Shown here piece by piece: positions 7,729 to 16,350 of a stretch of 64,000 bases of DNA. The DNA is taken from contig JAZPXN010000060.1 in NCBI GenBank assembly GCA_045543655.1, forward strand, positions 24,972-88,971, given 5' to 3'. The position numbers were made by a program, and so were the translations under genes. Source of the stretch: RGIG995 sp045543655 (GTDB taxonomy: Bacteria; Bacillota; Clostridia; Oscillospirales; UBA644). How positions within the stretch are numbered: the stretch's first letter is position 1; the number at the start of each line of letters is the position of its first letter. The notes under the pieces were generated by a model that saw nothing but the letters and a program-made list of their open reading frames with translations, searched no databases and was not told the origin of the DNA.

Positions 7729-9232
7729 ATTTCGACGCCTCCCCACGCAGCTTCAGGCGGATCTTCTCCGCGGGGATCCGGACCGAGACCCGGTCGAATT
7801 CGTTCCAGGTGTATTCCGTATCGACCACGAAATCCTCGTCGTCCTCGGTGCGGATGATGACCTGATAATGATTGCCGAGATAGATCATGGAAACGATCTT
7901 CCCGCAAACCACGCCGCCGTCCTCGTTATCGATAATCTCGATATCGGAGAAGGCAACGTCAGCGTAAACGTCGGCGTCCTTGAAATCGTATTTCTTTCCG
8001 TCGGGGGCAACGACGTAGCCCTCCCCGTCAAGGGTGGAGCCGGGAATCAGCTGGGTCACGTCGCAATCGAAGAACCCACCGGCGATATTGACCCGGTTGT
8101 CGTTGTCGATATAAGCGTCGTCGTAGACGTTGGAAAGCATTTCCTTCTTCATGATATGGATCAGATCCGGAGCGATATTCACCGCCACGGGAACGCCGGT
8201 TTCCATATTTTCGGTCGATTGCACGGTGACCTCGTTGCGGCCTACCATCATGGTATATTCGTAATGGATGCCCTTGAAAACCTTTTCGGTCAGAATACCG
8301 TCGATCATGCCCTTGCCGGCCTCGGCAAAGTTCACGTCCTCGGGACGAACCACAACGTTGACCTTTTCGTTGGCGGAAAAATCGTCCACGCAATCGAAGA
8401 TATGGTTCAAAAACCGAACCTTCCGGTTCCCCATATAGGTCCCCTCGTAGATGTTGCTCTCGCCGATAAAGTCGGCTACGAAGGCGTTTTTCGGCTCGTT
8501 ATAAATATCCTCCGGGGTTCCGATCTGCTGAATGCAGCCGTCCTTCATGACCACGATGGTATCGGACATGGTGAGGGCTTCCTCCTGATCGTGGGTAACG
8601 TAAATAAAGGTAATGCCCAGCTTCCGGTGCATTTCCTTCAGCTCCAGCTGCATTTCCTTGCGCATTTTCAGGTCAAGGGCGCCCAAGGGCTCGTCGAGGA
8701 GAAGAATCTGGGGCTCGTTGACGATGGCGCGGGCAATCGCGATACGCTGCTGCTGTCCGCCGGAAAGCGTGGAGATATCCCGCCACTCAAACTCCTCCAG
8801 ATCCACGATCTTCAAGGCCTCGGTGACCTTTTTGGAGATCTCGGCCTTGGTCAGCTTGCGGTATTTGGTGACCTTATTCCCGTTGCGGTCGGTGGTCTCG
8901 TAGGGAATGCGCTGCAGCTTCAGACCGAAGGCCACGTTGTCGTACACGTCAAGATGGGGGAACAGCGCGTACTTCTGAAAGACCGTATTGACCGGCCTTT
9001 CGTAGGGAGGGAGCTCGGAGATATCCTCTCCGTTGAGAAGAATTTTCCCGGATGTAGGACGCTCGAACCCGGCAATCATGCGCAGGGTCGTGGTCTTGCC
9101 GCACCCGGACGGACCAAGAAACGAAACAAATTCGCCTTTGTTGACGTAGAAGTTGAAGTTGTCCACCGCAGTAGTCTCGTTGTACGACTTCGTTACTCCG
9201 ACCAACTCAATGATGACATTTTCCTTTTCCAT
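7715..9232 (-). CDS. potA: polyamine ABC transporter ATP-binding protein PotA (long form)
   Basis: 505 residues against about 370 for classical PotA. Walker A GPSGCGKTT (40-48), signature LSGGQQQR, Walker B ILLLDEPLGALD and the H-loop YVTHDQEEA are intact, so it should hydrolyse ATP. Two things make it long: a charged insertion (about 20 residues, with TTDRNGNKVTKYRK) between the Q-loop and signature, and a C-terminal regulatory TOBE-like region of about 265 residues with many acidic residues. Start: the ATG at 9232 with GGAG 8 bases upstream; a GTG three codons earlier would lie too close to the GGAG. First gene of potABCD, transcribed from 9387-9415. Confidence 0.94.
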   Translation of the reverse strand: MEKENVIIELVGVTKSYNETTAVDNFNFYVNKGEFVSFLGPSGCGKTTTLRMIAGFERPTSGKILLNGEDISELPPYERPVNTVFQKYALFPHLDVYDNVAFGLKLQRIPYETTDRNGNKVTKYRKLTKAEISKKVTEALKIVDLEEFEWRDISTLSGGQQQRIAIARAIVNEPQILLLDEPLGALDLKMRKEMQLELKEMHRKLGITFIYVTHDQEEALTMSDTIVVMKDGCIQQIGTPEDIYNEPKNAFVADFIGESNIYEGTYMGNRKVRFLNHIFDCVDDFSANEKVNVVVRPEDVNFAEAGKGMIDGILTEKVFKGIHYEYTMMVGRNEVTVQSTENMETGVPVAVNIAPDLIHIMKKEMLSNVYDDAYIDNDNRVNIAGGFFDCDVTQLIPGSTLDGEGYVVAPDGKKYDFKDADVYADVAFSDIEIIDNEDGGVVCGKIVSMIYLGNHYQVIIRTEDDEDFVVDTEYTWNEFDRVSVRIPAEKIRLKLRGEASKYVKN

Positions 9233-9386
9233 GTTCACCACTCCAAAATTAGAATTCTGCTTCTTTCAATCCTTTCTTCGCCGCAGTATTTGAATTGGGA
9301 TTCATTCCTTTTGGCTGCGTTTCCAAGAGCATATCAAGATCGCGTACGCTCTTCCAACTATATTTATAAGTAAGCAAGACTATATT

Positions 9387-9415
9387 ACAATATATCTATG
9401 ACAAAATAATGTCAA
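9387..9415 (-). promoter_or_regulatory. probable promoter of potABCD
   Basis: On the minus strand TTGACA (9415-9410), 17 bases, TATTGT (9392-9387). The -10 is only 4 of 6 from consensus. It leaves a leader of about 150 bases before potA. Confidence 0.6.
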
Positions 9416-9593
9416 ATAGACAAATTTTTTTGCTCGTTTTGTCAATATTTTTTCCGCAAAATCCGGGGAGACGGTCACCTTTTCGGAAGCGGCGGAGAAG
9501 CACTGCCGACAGACGGGAGGAAGAGATAATTCCGGGCACGGGGCGATTTTGGAAACAAAATTGTGAATAAAGTTTTACATTCTCAAAAAAGAC
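9416..9593. other. intergenic region between potA and tRNA-Arg promoters
   Basis: Part of a 420-base gene-free stretch (9233-9655). Apart from the two outward promoters I see no gene, riboswitch fold or terminator here. Confidence 0.5.
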
Positions 9594-9622
9594 TTGCATT
9601 CCGGAAGAAAATGTGATATACT
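9594..9622 (+). promoter_or_regulatory. promoter of tRNA-Arg
   Basis: TTGCAT (9594-9599), 17-base spacer, TATACT (9617-9622); the tRNA starts 33 bases downstream. Confidence 0.85.
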
Positions 9623-9655
9623 GTTTCGAGGAAAATCCCTCGCAACTTCATATAC

Positions 9656-9732
9656 GTACCCGTAGCTCAGCTGGATAGAGTGTCAGACTCCGACTCTGAA
9701 GGTCGAAGGTTCGAATCCTTTCGGGTACGCCA
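9656..9732 (+). tRNA. tRNA-Arg (anticodon CCG)
   Basis: Complete cloverleaf of 77 bases. Acceptor GTACCCG (9656-9662) pairs with CGGGTAC (9722-9728), discriminator G, CCA encoded at 9730-9732. D arm GCTC...GAGT, anticodon stem TCAGA/TCTGA with loop CTCCGAC giving anticodon CCG (reads CGG, Arg), T loop TTCGAAT. The encoded CCA supports a bacterial chromosomal tRNA. Confidence 0.97.
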
Positions 9733-9762
9733 ACAAAGACGGAACTTTCGTTCCGTCTTTGT
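9733..9762 (+). terminator. terminator of tRNA-Arg
   Basis: Perfect 13-base arms ACAAAGACGGAAC / GTTCCGTCTTTGT with loop TTTC directly after the CCA end; the T tract is short (TTTGTTT). Confidence 0.8.
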
Positions 9763-9810
9763 TTATCCAAGCACCCCCCCCAACATAAAAACAGAAAGAA
9801 GCAATCGATT

Positions 9811-11118
9811 ATGGCTACCACTCTTCTCGCGGTATCTATCGCACTGTTGGCGGGTCTTTTGATGACCCGTCTGTTCAAGCCTTTGAAATTACCCTCGGTC
9901 ACGGCGTATCTGATCGCCGGCGTGCTGGTGGGCCCCCACTGTCTTGGAATGCTTCATCAGGAGGGCATCGGCTTTACCTCCCACGAAGGGCTGGCGGGCT
10001 TTGCCTTGATCTCCGAGGTGGCTCTGGGCTTCATTGCCTTTTCCATCGGAAGTGAATTCCGGATGTCGGAGCTGAAGAAGACCGGCAAGCAAGCCACGGT
10101 GATCGGGATTCTGCAGGCGCTGGTGGCCACTCTGTTCGTGGACCTGGCGCTGTTCGGGCTCCATCTGCTGATGCCCGAGATCCTGCCCCTGCCCACCGTT
10201 CTGGTGCTGGGCGCCATTGCTACCGCCACCGCTCCCGCCGCCACCCTGATGGTGGTGCGGCAGTATAAAGCCAACGGTCCTCTGACGAAGCTGCTCCTGC
10301 CCATCGTTGCGCTGGACGACGCCGTGGGTCTGGTGGTTTTTGCCGTTTCCTTCGGCATTGCCCGGGCCATGGCCAGCGGACACGTGGATATGATCTCCAT
10401 CATCGTCAACCCTCTGGTGGAAATCCTTGCGTCGCTGATTCTGGGCGCCGTCATGGGCTGGATTCTGACCCAACTGGAAAAGCTGTTCAATTCCAACACC
10501 AACCGTTTGAACCTGACCATCGCCTTCGTTTTCATCACGGCCTCCCTTGCGATGATCGATTTCCACGTGGGCCCCGTACATATTCAGTTTTCTTCCCTGC
10601 TGGTCTGCATGATGCTGGGCACGGTCTTCTGCAACATCTGTCCCCTTTCCCACGATCTGATGGAGCGGGCGGATAAATGGACGTCGCCCCTGTACGCTCT
10701 GTTCTTCGTCATCAGCGGCGCGGAGCTGAACCTGGATATTCTGAAAAACGGATACGTGGTATTGGCCGGCGTCGTTTACATTATCGCCCGTTCCGCCGGG
10801 AAATATTTCGGAACGCTGGGCAGTGCGAAGATGGTCAGATGCGAACCGCAGATTTGTAAATATCTGGGCATCACCCTTCTGCCTCAGGCCGGGGTCGCCC
10901 TTGGGATGTGCACCATCGCCGCCGCCACGCCGGAGCTGGGCGCCAGCGGTGAGATTATCCGCAACATCACCCTTTTTGCCGTTCTGATCTACGAGTTGGT
11001 AGGTCCCCTCTTCACCAGAATGGCGCTGCAGGCCGCCGGCGAAATCAAGCCCATGGCCGACGAGGTCAAAAACCGCCGCCATCACAAGCTCAACGAGGCG
11101 AGAAACCATCAGAAATAA
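9811..11118 (+). CDS. cation:proton antiporter, CPA2 (Kef/GerN-like) family
   Basis: 435 residues, about 12-13 hydrophobic helices covering nearly the whole length. The segment ALDDAVGLVVFAVSFG carries the paired aspartates expected in the ion path of CPA2 exchangers, and IGSEFRMSELKKTGKQA matches the helix-4/5 region. It lacks the C-terminal TrkA-N/RCK nucleotide-binding domain of KefB/KefC, ending instead in a short basic tail. It would exchange Na+ or K+ for protons at the cytoplasmic membrane; the ion is not determinable. RBS is weak (AGAAAGAAG). It follows the tRNA terminator and may rely on read-through or an unseen promoter. Confidence 0.88.
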   Translation: MATTLLAVSIALLAGLLMTRLFKPLKLPSVTAYLIAGVLVGPHCLGMLHQEGIGFTSHEGLAGFALISEVALGFIAFSIGSEFRMSELKKTGKQATVIGILQALVATLFVDLALFGLHLLMPEILPLPTVLVLGAIATATAPAATLMVVRQYKANGPLTKLLLPIVALDDAVGLVVFAVSFGIARAMASGHVDMISIIVNPLVEILASLILGAVMGWILTQLEKLFNSNTNRLNLTIAFVFITASLAMIDFHVGPVHIQFSSLLVCMMLGTVFCNICPLSHDLMERADKWTSPLYALFFVISGAELNLDILKNGYVVLAGVVYIIARSAGKYFGTLGSAKMVRCEPQICKYLGITLLPQAGVALGMCTIAAATPELGASGEIIRNITLFAVLIYELVGPLFTRMALQAAGEIKPMADEVKNRRHHKLNEARNHQK

Positions 11119-11123
11119 CCCTC

Positions 11124-11155
11124 ACCGGGATGCCGAAACGGTATCCCGGTTTTTC
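11124..11155 (+). terminator. terminator of the antiporter gene
   Basis: ACCGGGAT (11124-11131) pairs with ATCCCGGT (11143-11150), followed by TTTTCTTT. Confidence 0.88.
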
Positions 11156-11244
11156 TTTGTAAAAACAAAAAGAGGAAATCGGGGGAAAACGGAAGACAAA
11201 TTGAGGAATGGGAAAAAATATTTTCCGAAAGAGGAAAAGAGCTC

Positions 11245-11273
11245 TTGACAAGGCGCAAAAAGGATGGTAAAAT
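11245..11273 (+). promoter_or_regulatory. promoter of the TIM-barrel-like gene
   Basis: TTGACA (11245-11250), 17-base spacer ending TGG, TAAAAT (11268-11273). It lies inside the longest possible upstream extension of the next reading frame and so fixes its start at 11299. Confidence 0.9.
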
Positions 11274-11298
11274 GAAGAAAAAACCGGAGGTAACCCAT

Positions 11299-12357
11299 AT
11301 GCCCAAACGCACTCTGCAGACCGGGATTGCCTATCACGGCAACCGAATGCCCTCCCATTATCGGGAAGACCTGAAGGAAATGACGAAGGCCGATCTCGAT
11401 ATCGTCGTCCATATGCTTTCCCATACCGACTGGAGCCGCCACAAGCTGGTCATGAAGGACATTTTTGCCATGACCGAGGCCGCCGGAATGGAGGTCTGGG
11501 TAGACAACTGGGGGCTTGCCGGCGCGCCCGGAGACCGCTCCCAATTTTTGTGCCACCATCCCGGAAACAATATTATCTACAGCAACGGAGAGATCTCTCC
11601 CAACGTCTGCCTGAACAGCCCGGAATTCCGTCAGTTCACCAAGGATTGGCTAGACGCCGTAGCGGAAATCGGAGGCAAGACGATTTTCTGGGACGAGCCC
11701 TCCCTGCCCTCCAAGCCCGTCCCCGACGGAAACGGGCGGTATTATACCTGCACCTGCCCCCGGTGCAAAAAGCTTTTTGAGGAAAAATACAACCGTCCCA
11801 TGCCGATTCTGCTGGATGAGGACGTGGAGAAATTCCAGGCCGATACCATCGTAGACTATTTCCGGGAAGTGACCGAATACGCCCACAATCTGGGGCTTCA
11901 CAACCACGTGGTGGTCATGCTGAGCGCCCATATCGGAATCAATCTGGATTCGGTGGAGCGGATCTGCAACCTGCCGTATATCGAGAATATCGGCTCCGAT
12001 CCCTATTGGTACAAAAAGGATCAGGAATCCTTCAACCCCTACGGCTACGTCTACGAGGGAACGAAAAAGAACCTTGCAATCTGTGAAAAATACAACAAGG
12101 GGCATAATCTCTGGATCCAGACCTACTACTCCCCCATGGGGCGGGAGGAAGAGGTGATCGTCGCCGCAGACGCCGCCTACGACGCCGGTGCCCGGTGCAT
12201 CCTTGGCTGGGGCTTTCACGGAAGCGAATCCAACGATTACAGAGCCGCAAACCCCGAGCGGATGTGGGAGATCACGAAGCAGGCCTTCCGCCGCATCCGG
12301 GAGCGGGAGCGCAACGCAATCCTCGAAGAAAACCGCAAGAAATTTCTGAACAAATAA
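11299..12357 (+). CDS. unknown protein, TIM-barrel / glycosidase-like
   Basis: 352 residues, soluble, no signal peptide, so cytoplasmic. Start fixed by GGAGG 8 bases upstream and by the promoter at 11245-11273. I do not recognise a named family. Visible features suggest an alpha/beta barrel of glycoside-hydrolase or sugar-isomerase style: VWVDNWGLAG near 65-75, IFWDEPS at about 129-135 (acidic pair D132/E133 at a strand end), LGWGFHGSESNDY near 300-312, and a small CTCPRCKKLFEEKY segment (about 152-165) often seen in barrel enzymes of unknown type. It stands alone with its own promoter and terminator, close to the mannose enzyme on the other strand, so a role in sugar metabolism is plausible but inferred. 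Confidence 0.7.
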   Translation: MPKRTLQTGIAYHGNRMPSHYREDLKEMTKADLDIVVHMLSHTDWSRHKLVMKDIFAMTEAAGMEVWVDNWGLAGAPGDRSQFLCHHPGNNIIYSNGEISPNVCLNSPEFRQFTKDWLDAVAEIGGKTIFWDEPSLPSKPVPDGNGRYYTCTCPRCKKLFEEKYNRPMPILLDEDVEKFQADTIVDYFREVTEYAHNLGLHNHVVVMLSAHIGINLDSVERICNLPYIENIGSDPYWYKKDQESFNPYGYVYEGTKKNLAICEKYNKGHNLWIQTYYSPMGREEEVIVAADAAYDAGARCILGWGFHGSESNDYRAANPERMWEITKQAFRRIRERERNAILEENRKKFLNK

Positions 12358-12371
12358 AATCCGATCAAAAT

Positions 12372-12404
12372 AAAAAACGGATCTCAAAAGAGATCCGTTT
12401 TTTT
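12372..12404. terminator. bidirectional terminator between convergent genes
   Basis: AAAAAACGGATCTC (12372-12385), loop AAAA, GAGATCCGTTTTTTT. A run on one side and T run on the other let it serve both the barrel gene and the ManA-ROK gene. Confidence 0.92.
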
Positions 12405-12447
12405 GCAATTTCTTATACCGTATCGGTTTAAAATACGGATACTTTCA

Positions 12448-14322
12448 TCAGCCCTCGTTCTTCCAAAGCAAAGCGGCGCCAATGATTCCGGCGTCGTTTC
12501 CAAGGGTAGCGCAGGTGATTTTCGGTTCTTCCTTACCGAACCGGGCAAAGGAGCGCTCTCTGACCGCCTCGCGCAGGGGCTCAAGGATCCGATCTCCGGA
12601 TTTGCTGACCCCGCCGCCGAGAGTAATAATCTCCGGCTGGAAGATATTGACGATATTGACGATGCCCTCGGCCAGGTCCTTCGCATACCGGTCAACGATC
12701 CCGCGGGACACCCCGTCCGTTCCGTCGAAGGCGGTCTTCCCCGTCACCCCGTCCAGACTGCCGGCAATCTGCCACAGCTGGCTTTCGGGATGGGCCTCCA
12801 TTTCCCGCTTGGTCAGACGAATCAGTGCCGTAGCGGAGGCGTAGGCCTCAAGACACCCCTTCCGGCCGCAGGTACAGGCTTCCCCGTCCTGGCGAATGAC
12901 CATATGCCCCAACTCCGCGCCCTTTCCCCAAGCGCCGGTGAAAAGGCGGCCGTCGATGATAATTCCGCTTCCCACCCCGGTTCCCAGGGTGATCATGATC
13001 ATATCCGAAACGCCGGCACCGCTCCCCGCAAGATATTCCCCCCAGGCGGCGGCGTTAGCGTCGTTTTCAATATAAACCTTTTTGCCCAAGGCGTTTTCCA
13101 TATAAGAAACGATGGGAACGTCGTAAAAATCCAGATTGTTGGAAAATTCCACCGTTCCTTTTCCCTGATTCAAGGCACCGGGGCACCCGATCCCCACCGA
13201 CGCAACGTCGCCGTAAAGAAGACCGGAGGCGGTTACCGCATCCCGGACGCAGGCGGCCATATCGTCAAAGATCTCCCCGTAGGGTCTGGGGGCGAGGGTC
13301 TTGCGAGAGGAGCGGCCGTAAATCAGGCCGTACTCATCCACCACGGCGGCGGCAATATTGGTTCCGCCCAGATCGATGCCGACGAAATAACGGGGCGGGT
13401 TTGAAATCTGAAGAAGGGTTCCTACCCCCTCCACGGGAGCTTCTCCCGAGCCGGCGGGGAAAAAGAGGGTCTCTCCCACCGCTACGGGCTCACCGCAAAC
13501 CGTCAGATTTCCCCCCACGGGCAGCAGGCACAGATAGCTTTCCGCCGGAACGGTAAGGGTGGCGTCTCCGCAGATTTTCCGCTCCCGAACCTGAAAGAAG
13601 GGGCAGCTGCCCAAAAGCCGGCTGCCGTCGCTGCAGGTGGGGATGGCACGGGGCGCCGTTTTCGTGAGGGTCGCACAGCGGACGCCCTTGTCCACGTGCA
13701 ATTCCCGGGGATTGCCGTTCTTATCCCGGCGATCGTAATCGTAAAGCCGGTAGGTAACGTTGGAATTCTGCTGGATCTCCGCAATGAGATTGCCCTTTCC
13801 AATGGCGTGAACCGTTCCCGCATCTACGAAAAAAACCTTTCCGGGCGCGGAATCGACCCGGTTGAGCAGATCGGTCACCGTATTGCTCCGGATGGCCCGG
13901 GCAAAGGCATCCAGATCCACGTCGCCCTTCATTCCGCAAACGATTTTGGAACCGGGGTCACAGTCCACGACGTACCACATCTCGGTTTTTCCGTTCTGCC
14001 CTTCCCACGCCTTGGCCTTTTCGTCGTCGGGATGGACCTGAATACTCAGATCGTCGGCGGCGTCGATCAGCTTCACGAGGATGGGCAATTCATCGCAGGT
14101 ACGGTTTGTACCCAGAACCGAAGGATCTTTTGCAATATATTCCGCAAGCGTCATCCCGGCAAATTCGCCCCCGGCAATCACCGAAAGGCCGTCGGGGTGA
14201 ACGCTCAGCTCCCAGCTTTCCGCCGTGGGGGAAAGCCCGGAGATTTTTCCGTAAATTTCAGTTAATTTCGTACCGCCCCAAAGATAATCCTTGTAGGCGG
14301 GAATCATGCGCAATGGCTTCAT
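12448..14322 (-). CDS. fusion of class I mannose-6-phosphate isomerase and ROK sugar kinase
   Basis: 624 residues in two enzymes. Residues 1 to about 310 are ManA: KDYLWGGTKL at the start, zinc-site segment SIQVHPDDEKA, GKTEMWYVVD, and VDAGTVHAIGKGNLIAEIQQ. From about 312 on a full ROK kinase begins with the ATP loop GIDLGGTNIAAAVV, followed by ENDANAAAWGEYLAGSG and the zinc motif CTCGRKGCLEAYAS. There is no stop or restart between them. ManA interconverts mannose-6-P and fructose-6-P; ROK kinases phosphorylate glucose, mannose or fructose, so one chain could take free mannose to fructose-6-P. The ATG at 14322 with GGGAGATACC upstream is preferred to an in-frame codon 15 residues earlier. Confidence 0.93.
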   Translation of the reverse strand: MKPLRMIPAYKDYLWGGTKLTEIYGKISGLSPTAESWELSVHPDGLSVIAGGEFAGMTLAEYIAKDPSVLGTNRTCDELPILVKLIDAADDLSIQVHPDDEKAKAWEGQNGKTEMWYVVDCDPGSKIVCGMKGDVDLDAFARAIRSNTVTDLLNRVDSAPGKVFFVDAGTVHAIGKGNLIAEIQQNSNVTYRLYDYDRRDKNGNPRELHVDKGVRCATLTKTAPRAIPTCSDGSRLLGSCPFFQVRERKICGDATLTVPAESYLCLLPVGGNLTVCGEPVAVGETLFFPAGSGEAPVEGVGTLLQISNPPRYFVGIDLGGTNIAAAVVDEYGLIYGRSSRKTLAPRPYGEIFDDMAACVRDAVTASGLLYGDVASVGIGCPGALNQGKGTVEFSNNLDFYDVPIVSYMENALGKKVYIENDANAAAWGEYLAGSGAGVSDMIMITLGTGVGSGIIIDGRLFTGAWGKGAELGHMVIRQDGEACTCGRKGCLEAYASATALIRLTKREMEAHPESQLWQIAGSLDGVTGKTAFDGTDGVSRGIVDRYAKDLAEGIVNIVNIFQPEIITLGGGVSKSGDRILEPLREAVRERSFARFGKEEPKITCATLGNDAGIIGAALLWKNEG

Positions 14323-14375
14323 AAGGTATCTCCCTTTTTTGGTAAAAAAATGGAATCCAACTTCCATCTTTTTCT

Positions 14376-14404
14376 ATTATATCATATTTTTCGGCAGAAT
14401 ACAA
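14376..14404 (-). promoter_or_regulatory. promoter of the ManA-ROK gene
   Basis: Minus strand TTGTAT (14404-14399), 17 bases, TATAAT (14381-14376). Just downstream a small A/T-rich dyad ATGGAA/TTCCAT (14350-14367) precedes seven T in the leader; it is too weak to call an attenuator. Confidence 0.8.
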
Positions 14405-14426
14405 GAGCGGCAGGGGGATTTTTCCC

Positions 14427-14460
14427 AAAAAAGAAAAGAGAGGAATTGCTTCCCCTCTTT
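14427..14460 (-). terminator. terminator of the MarR/ABC exporter operon
   Basis: Minus strand AAAGAGGGGAA, loop GCAA, TTCCTCTCTTT (imperfect) and then TTCTTTTTT. Confidence 0.7.
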
Positions 14461-14466
14461 TTCCGA

Positions 14467-16350
14467 TTATTCGAATTGCGAGTTATAGAGCTTACTGTAA
14501 AATCCGCCGGAGGCAAGAAGGGTTTCGTGATTCCCCTGCTCGATGACGGTTCCGTCCTTGATCACTACGATATTATCGGCGTGACGGACGGTGGAAAGAC
14601 GGTGTGCGATGACGAAGCAGGTGCGCCCCTTCATCAGCTCCACCATAGCCTTCTGAATCCGCTGCTCGGTGCGGGAGTCCACGTTGGAGGTGGCCTCGTC
14701 GAGAATGAGCATGGACGAATCGGAAAGCATCGCCCGGGCAATGGTGATCATTTGCTTCTGTCCTTTGGAAAGGTTGATACCGTCATCGGACAGAACCGTA
14801 TCGTACCCTTGGGGCAGACGCTCGATAAAGTGATGAATGTGAGCGGCCTTGGCGGCGGCGATCACGTCCTCCCGGCTGGCGCCCGACCGACCGTAGGCGA
14901 TATTATCGTGAACCGTGCCGCAGAAAAGCCAGGTATCCTGCAAAACCATGGTATAGGCCCGGCGCAGAGAATCCCGGGTGAAGGAACGGGCGTCTTCGTT
15001 ATCCACCGAAACGGTGCCCGATTGAGGATCGTAGAACCGCATGAGCAGATTGATGACGGTGGTCTTCCCTGCCCCCGTGGGCCCGACGATGGCGGTGACG
15101 GTACCGGGAGGCGCGGAAATGGTGAGATTTTTCAGAATCTGCTTTTCGGGAACGTAGGAGAAATCAATCTTTTCCAGATCCACCTTCCCTTCCGCGTCGG
15201 ACAGCACCGCAGCCCCGGGGGCGTCGGCGGATTCCGAGGGCTCGTCCAGCAGGTGGAAGACCCGTTCCGCGGCAGCCATAGCCGATTGAAGCTCGTTCAT
15301 GATATTGGCAAATTCGTTGATAGGCCCGGCGAATTTCCGGGAATACTGCACGAAGGATCCCACTTCCCCCAGAGTAATGGCGAAGATGGGCCACAGAGCT
15401 TCCCCCTGAGAGAGGGTGAGCATATAAAACAGCCCGCCCAGAATGGTCACGAGGGAGATGGAAAGGTTGTTGATAAACATCACCGAAGGGCCGATGACGG
15501 CGGCGTGGTAATCCGCAAGATAGTAGGATTGCACGGCCGATTCGTTCTTCTCGTCGAAATGCTTCAGAGTATCCTCTTCCCGGTGGTAGGCGTGAACCGT
15601 CCGCTGGCCGGAGAGCATTTCCTCCGCATAACCGTTCAACTCGCCCAGCTTCCCGGACCGGGCCCGGAAAAAGGGCTGGATCTTCTTGGTCTTCCGGCGG
15701 GTAAACCACAACGACATGGGCACCGTCACCGCGAAGACCAGAAGCAACGGCGGACAGATTGAGGCCATCATCACCAGGGATCCCACCAGAGTCACGATAC
15801 TGGCGCAGACCTGAAGCAGATCGTTGGAGAGAGAGGTATTGACCGTATCGATATCGTAAGAAATACGGCTGATGATGTCCCCCGTCTGATGGGTATCGAA
15901 ATAACTGACGGGGAGGGTAGTCAGGTGATGGAACACGTCCCGACGCATGGTGGAGATCACCTTCTGACTCAGAACGATCATCAGCGACGAGAGACCGAAG
16001 GACAATCCGGCGGACAAAAGATAGGTGGCCGCCATAAGAATACAGTAATAAAGCACCTGACCGGGCATTTCGGTTTCAAAGAGGGAAAGACACCACCCGT
16101 AGAGCGGACCGAAGACCAGGTCTCCGGAGAAATCGCCGCCAAGTGCGTCGATGGCAAATCCGGAAATCCGGGGGCCTGCCAGGGCCAGCAGATTGGACAG
16201 AAGCATCATGACCAGAGCCAGCGCCGCCATCCATTTATAACGGAACAGATAGGAAAGGATCCGCCGCAGAACCTTTATTCCGGTCTTGCGATCCAGCTTT
16301 TTCGAAGGCCCCTCCATACCGCGGGGGCCGCCCATAGGTCTACTCAAGGA
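14467..16350 (-). CDS. ABC exporter half-transporter with intact ATPase site
   Basis: About 627 residues: an N-terminal six-helix exporter domain (about 35-330) fused to an ATPase domain. Walker A VGPTGAGKTT, signature NLSKGQKQM (K for the usual second G), Walker B SMLILDEATSNVD with the catalytic Glu. It is the partner of the upstream 577-residue subunit whose Walker B ends in Asp, so the pair looks like a heterodimeric multidrug exporter of the BmrCD/LmrCD/TM287-288 type. Start: a TTG at 16350, 8 bases after GGGAGG and overlapping the upstream stop, fits best; an ATG at 16335 is the alternative. Confidence 0.92.
   Translation of the reverse strand, partial: SLSRPMGGPRGMEGPSKKLDRKTGIKVLRRILSYLFRYKWMAALALVMMLLSNLLALAGPRISGFAIDALGGDFSGDLVFGPLYGWCLSLFETEMPGQVLYYCILMAATYLLSAGLSFGLSSLMIVLSQKVISTMRRDVFHHLTTLPVSYFDTHQTGDIISRISYDIDTVNTSLSNDLLQVCASIVTLVGSLVMMASICPPLLLVFAVTVPMSLWFTRRKTKKIQPFFRARSGKLGELNGYAEEMLSGQRTVHAYHREEDTLKHFDEKNESAVQSYYLADYHAAVIGPSVMFINNLSISLVTILGGLFYMLTLSQGEALWPIFAITLGEVGSFVQYSRKFAGPINEFANIMNELQSAMAAAERVFHLLDEPSESADAPGAAVLSDAEGKVDLEKIDFSYVPEKQILKNLTISAPPGTVTAIVGPTGAGKTTVINLLMRFYDPQSGTVSVDNEDARSFTRDSLRRAYTMVLQDTWLFCGTVHDNIAYGRSGASREDVIAAAKAAHIHHFIERLPQGYDTVLSDDGINLSKGQKQMITIARAMLSDSSMLILDEATSNVDSRTEQRIQKAMVELMKGRTCFVIAHRLSTVRHADNIVVIKDGTVIEQGNHETLLASGGFYSKLYNSQFE

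Noticed and set aside
9656..9732. tRNA-Arg as insertion site of a mobile element
   Set aside because: The tRNA is intact, followed by its own terminator and host-like genes; no integrase is near.
14350..14367. Leader attenuator of the ManA-ROK gene
   Set aside because: Only a six-base A/T-rich stem; too weak to support.
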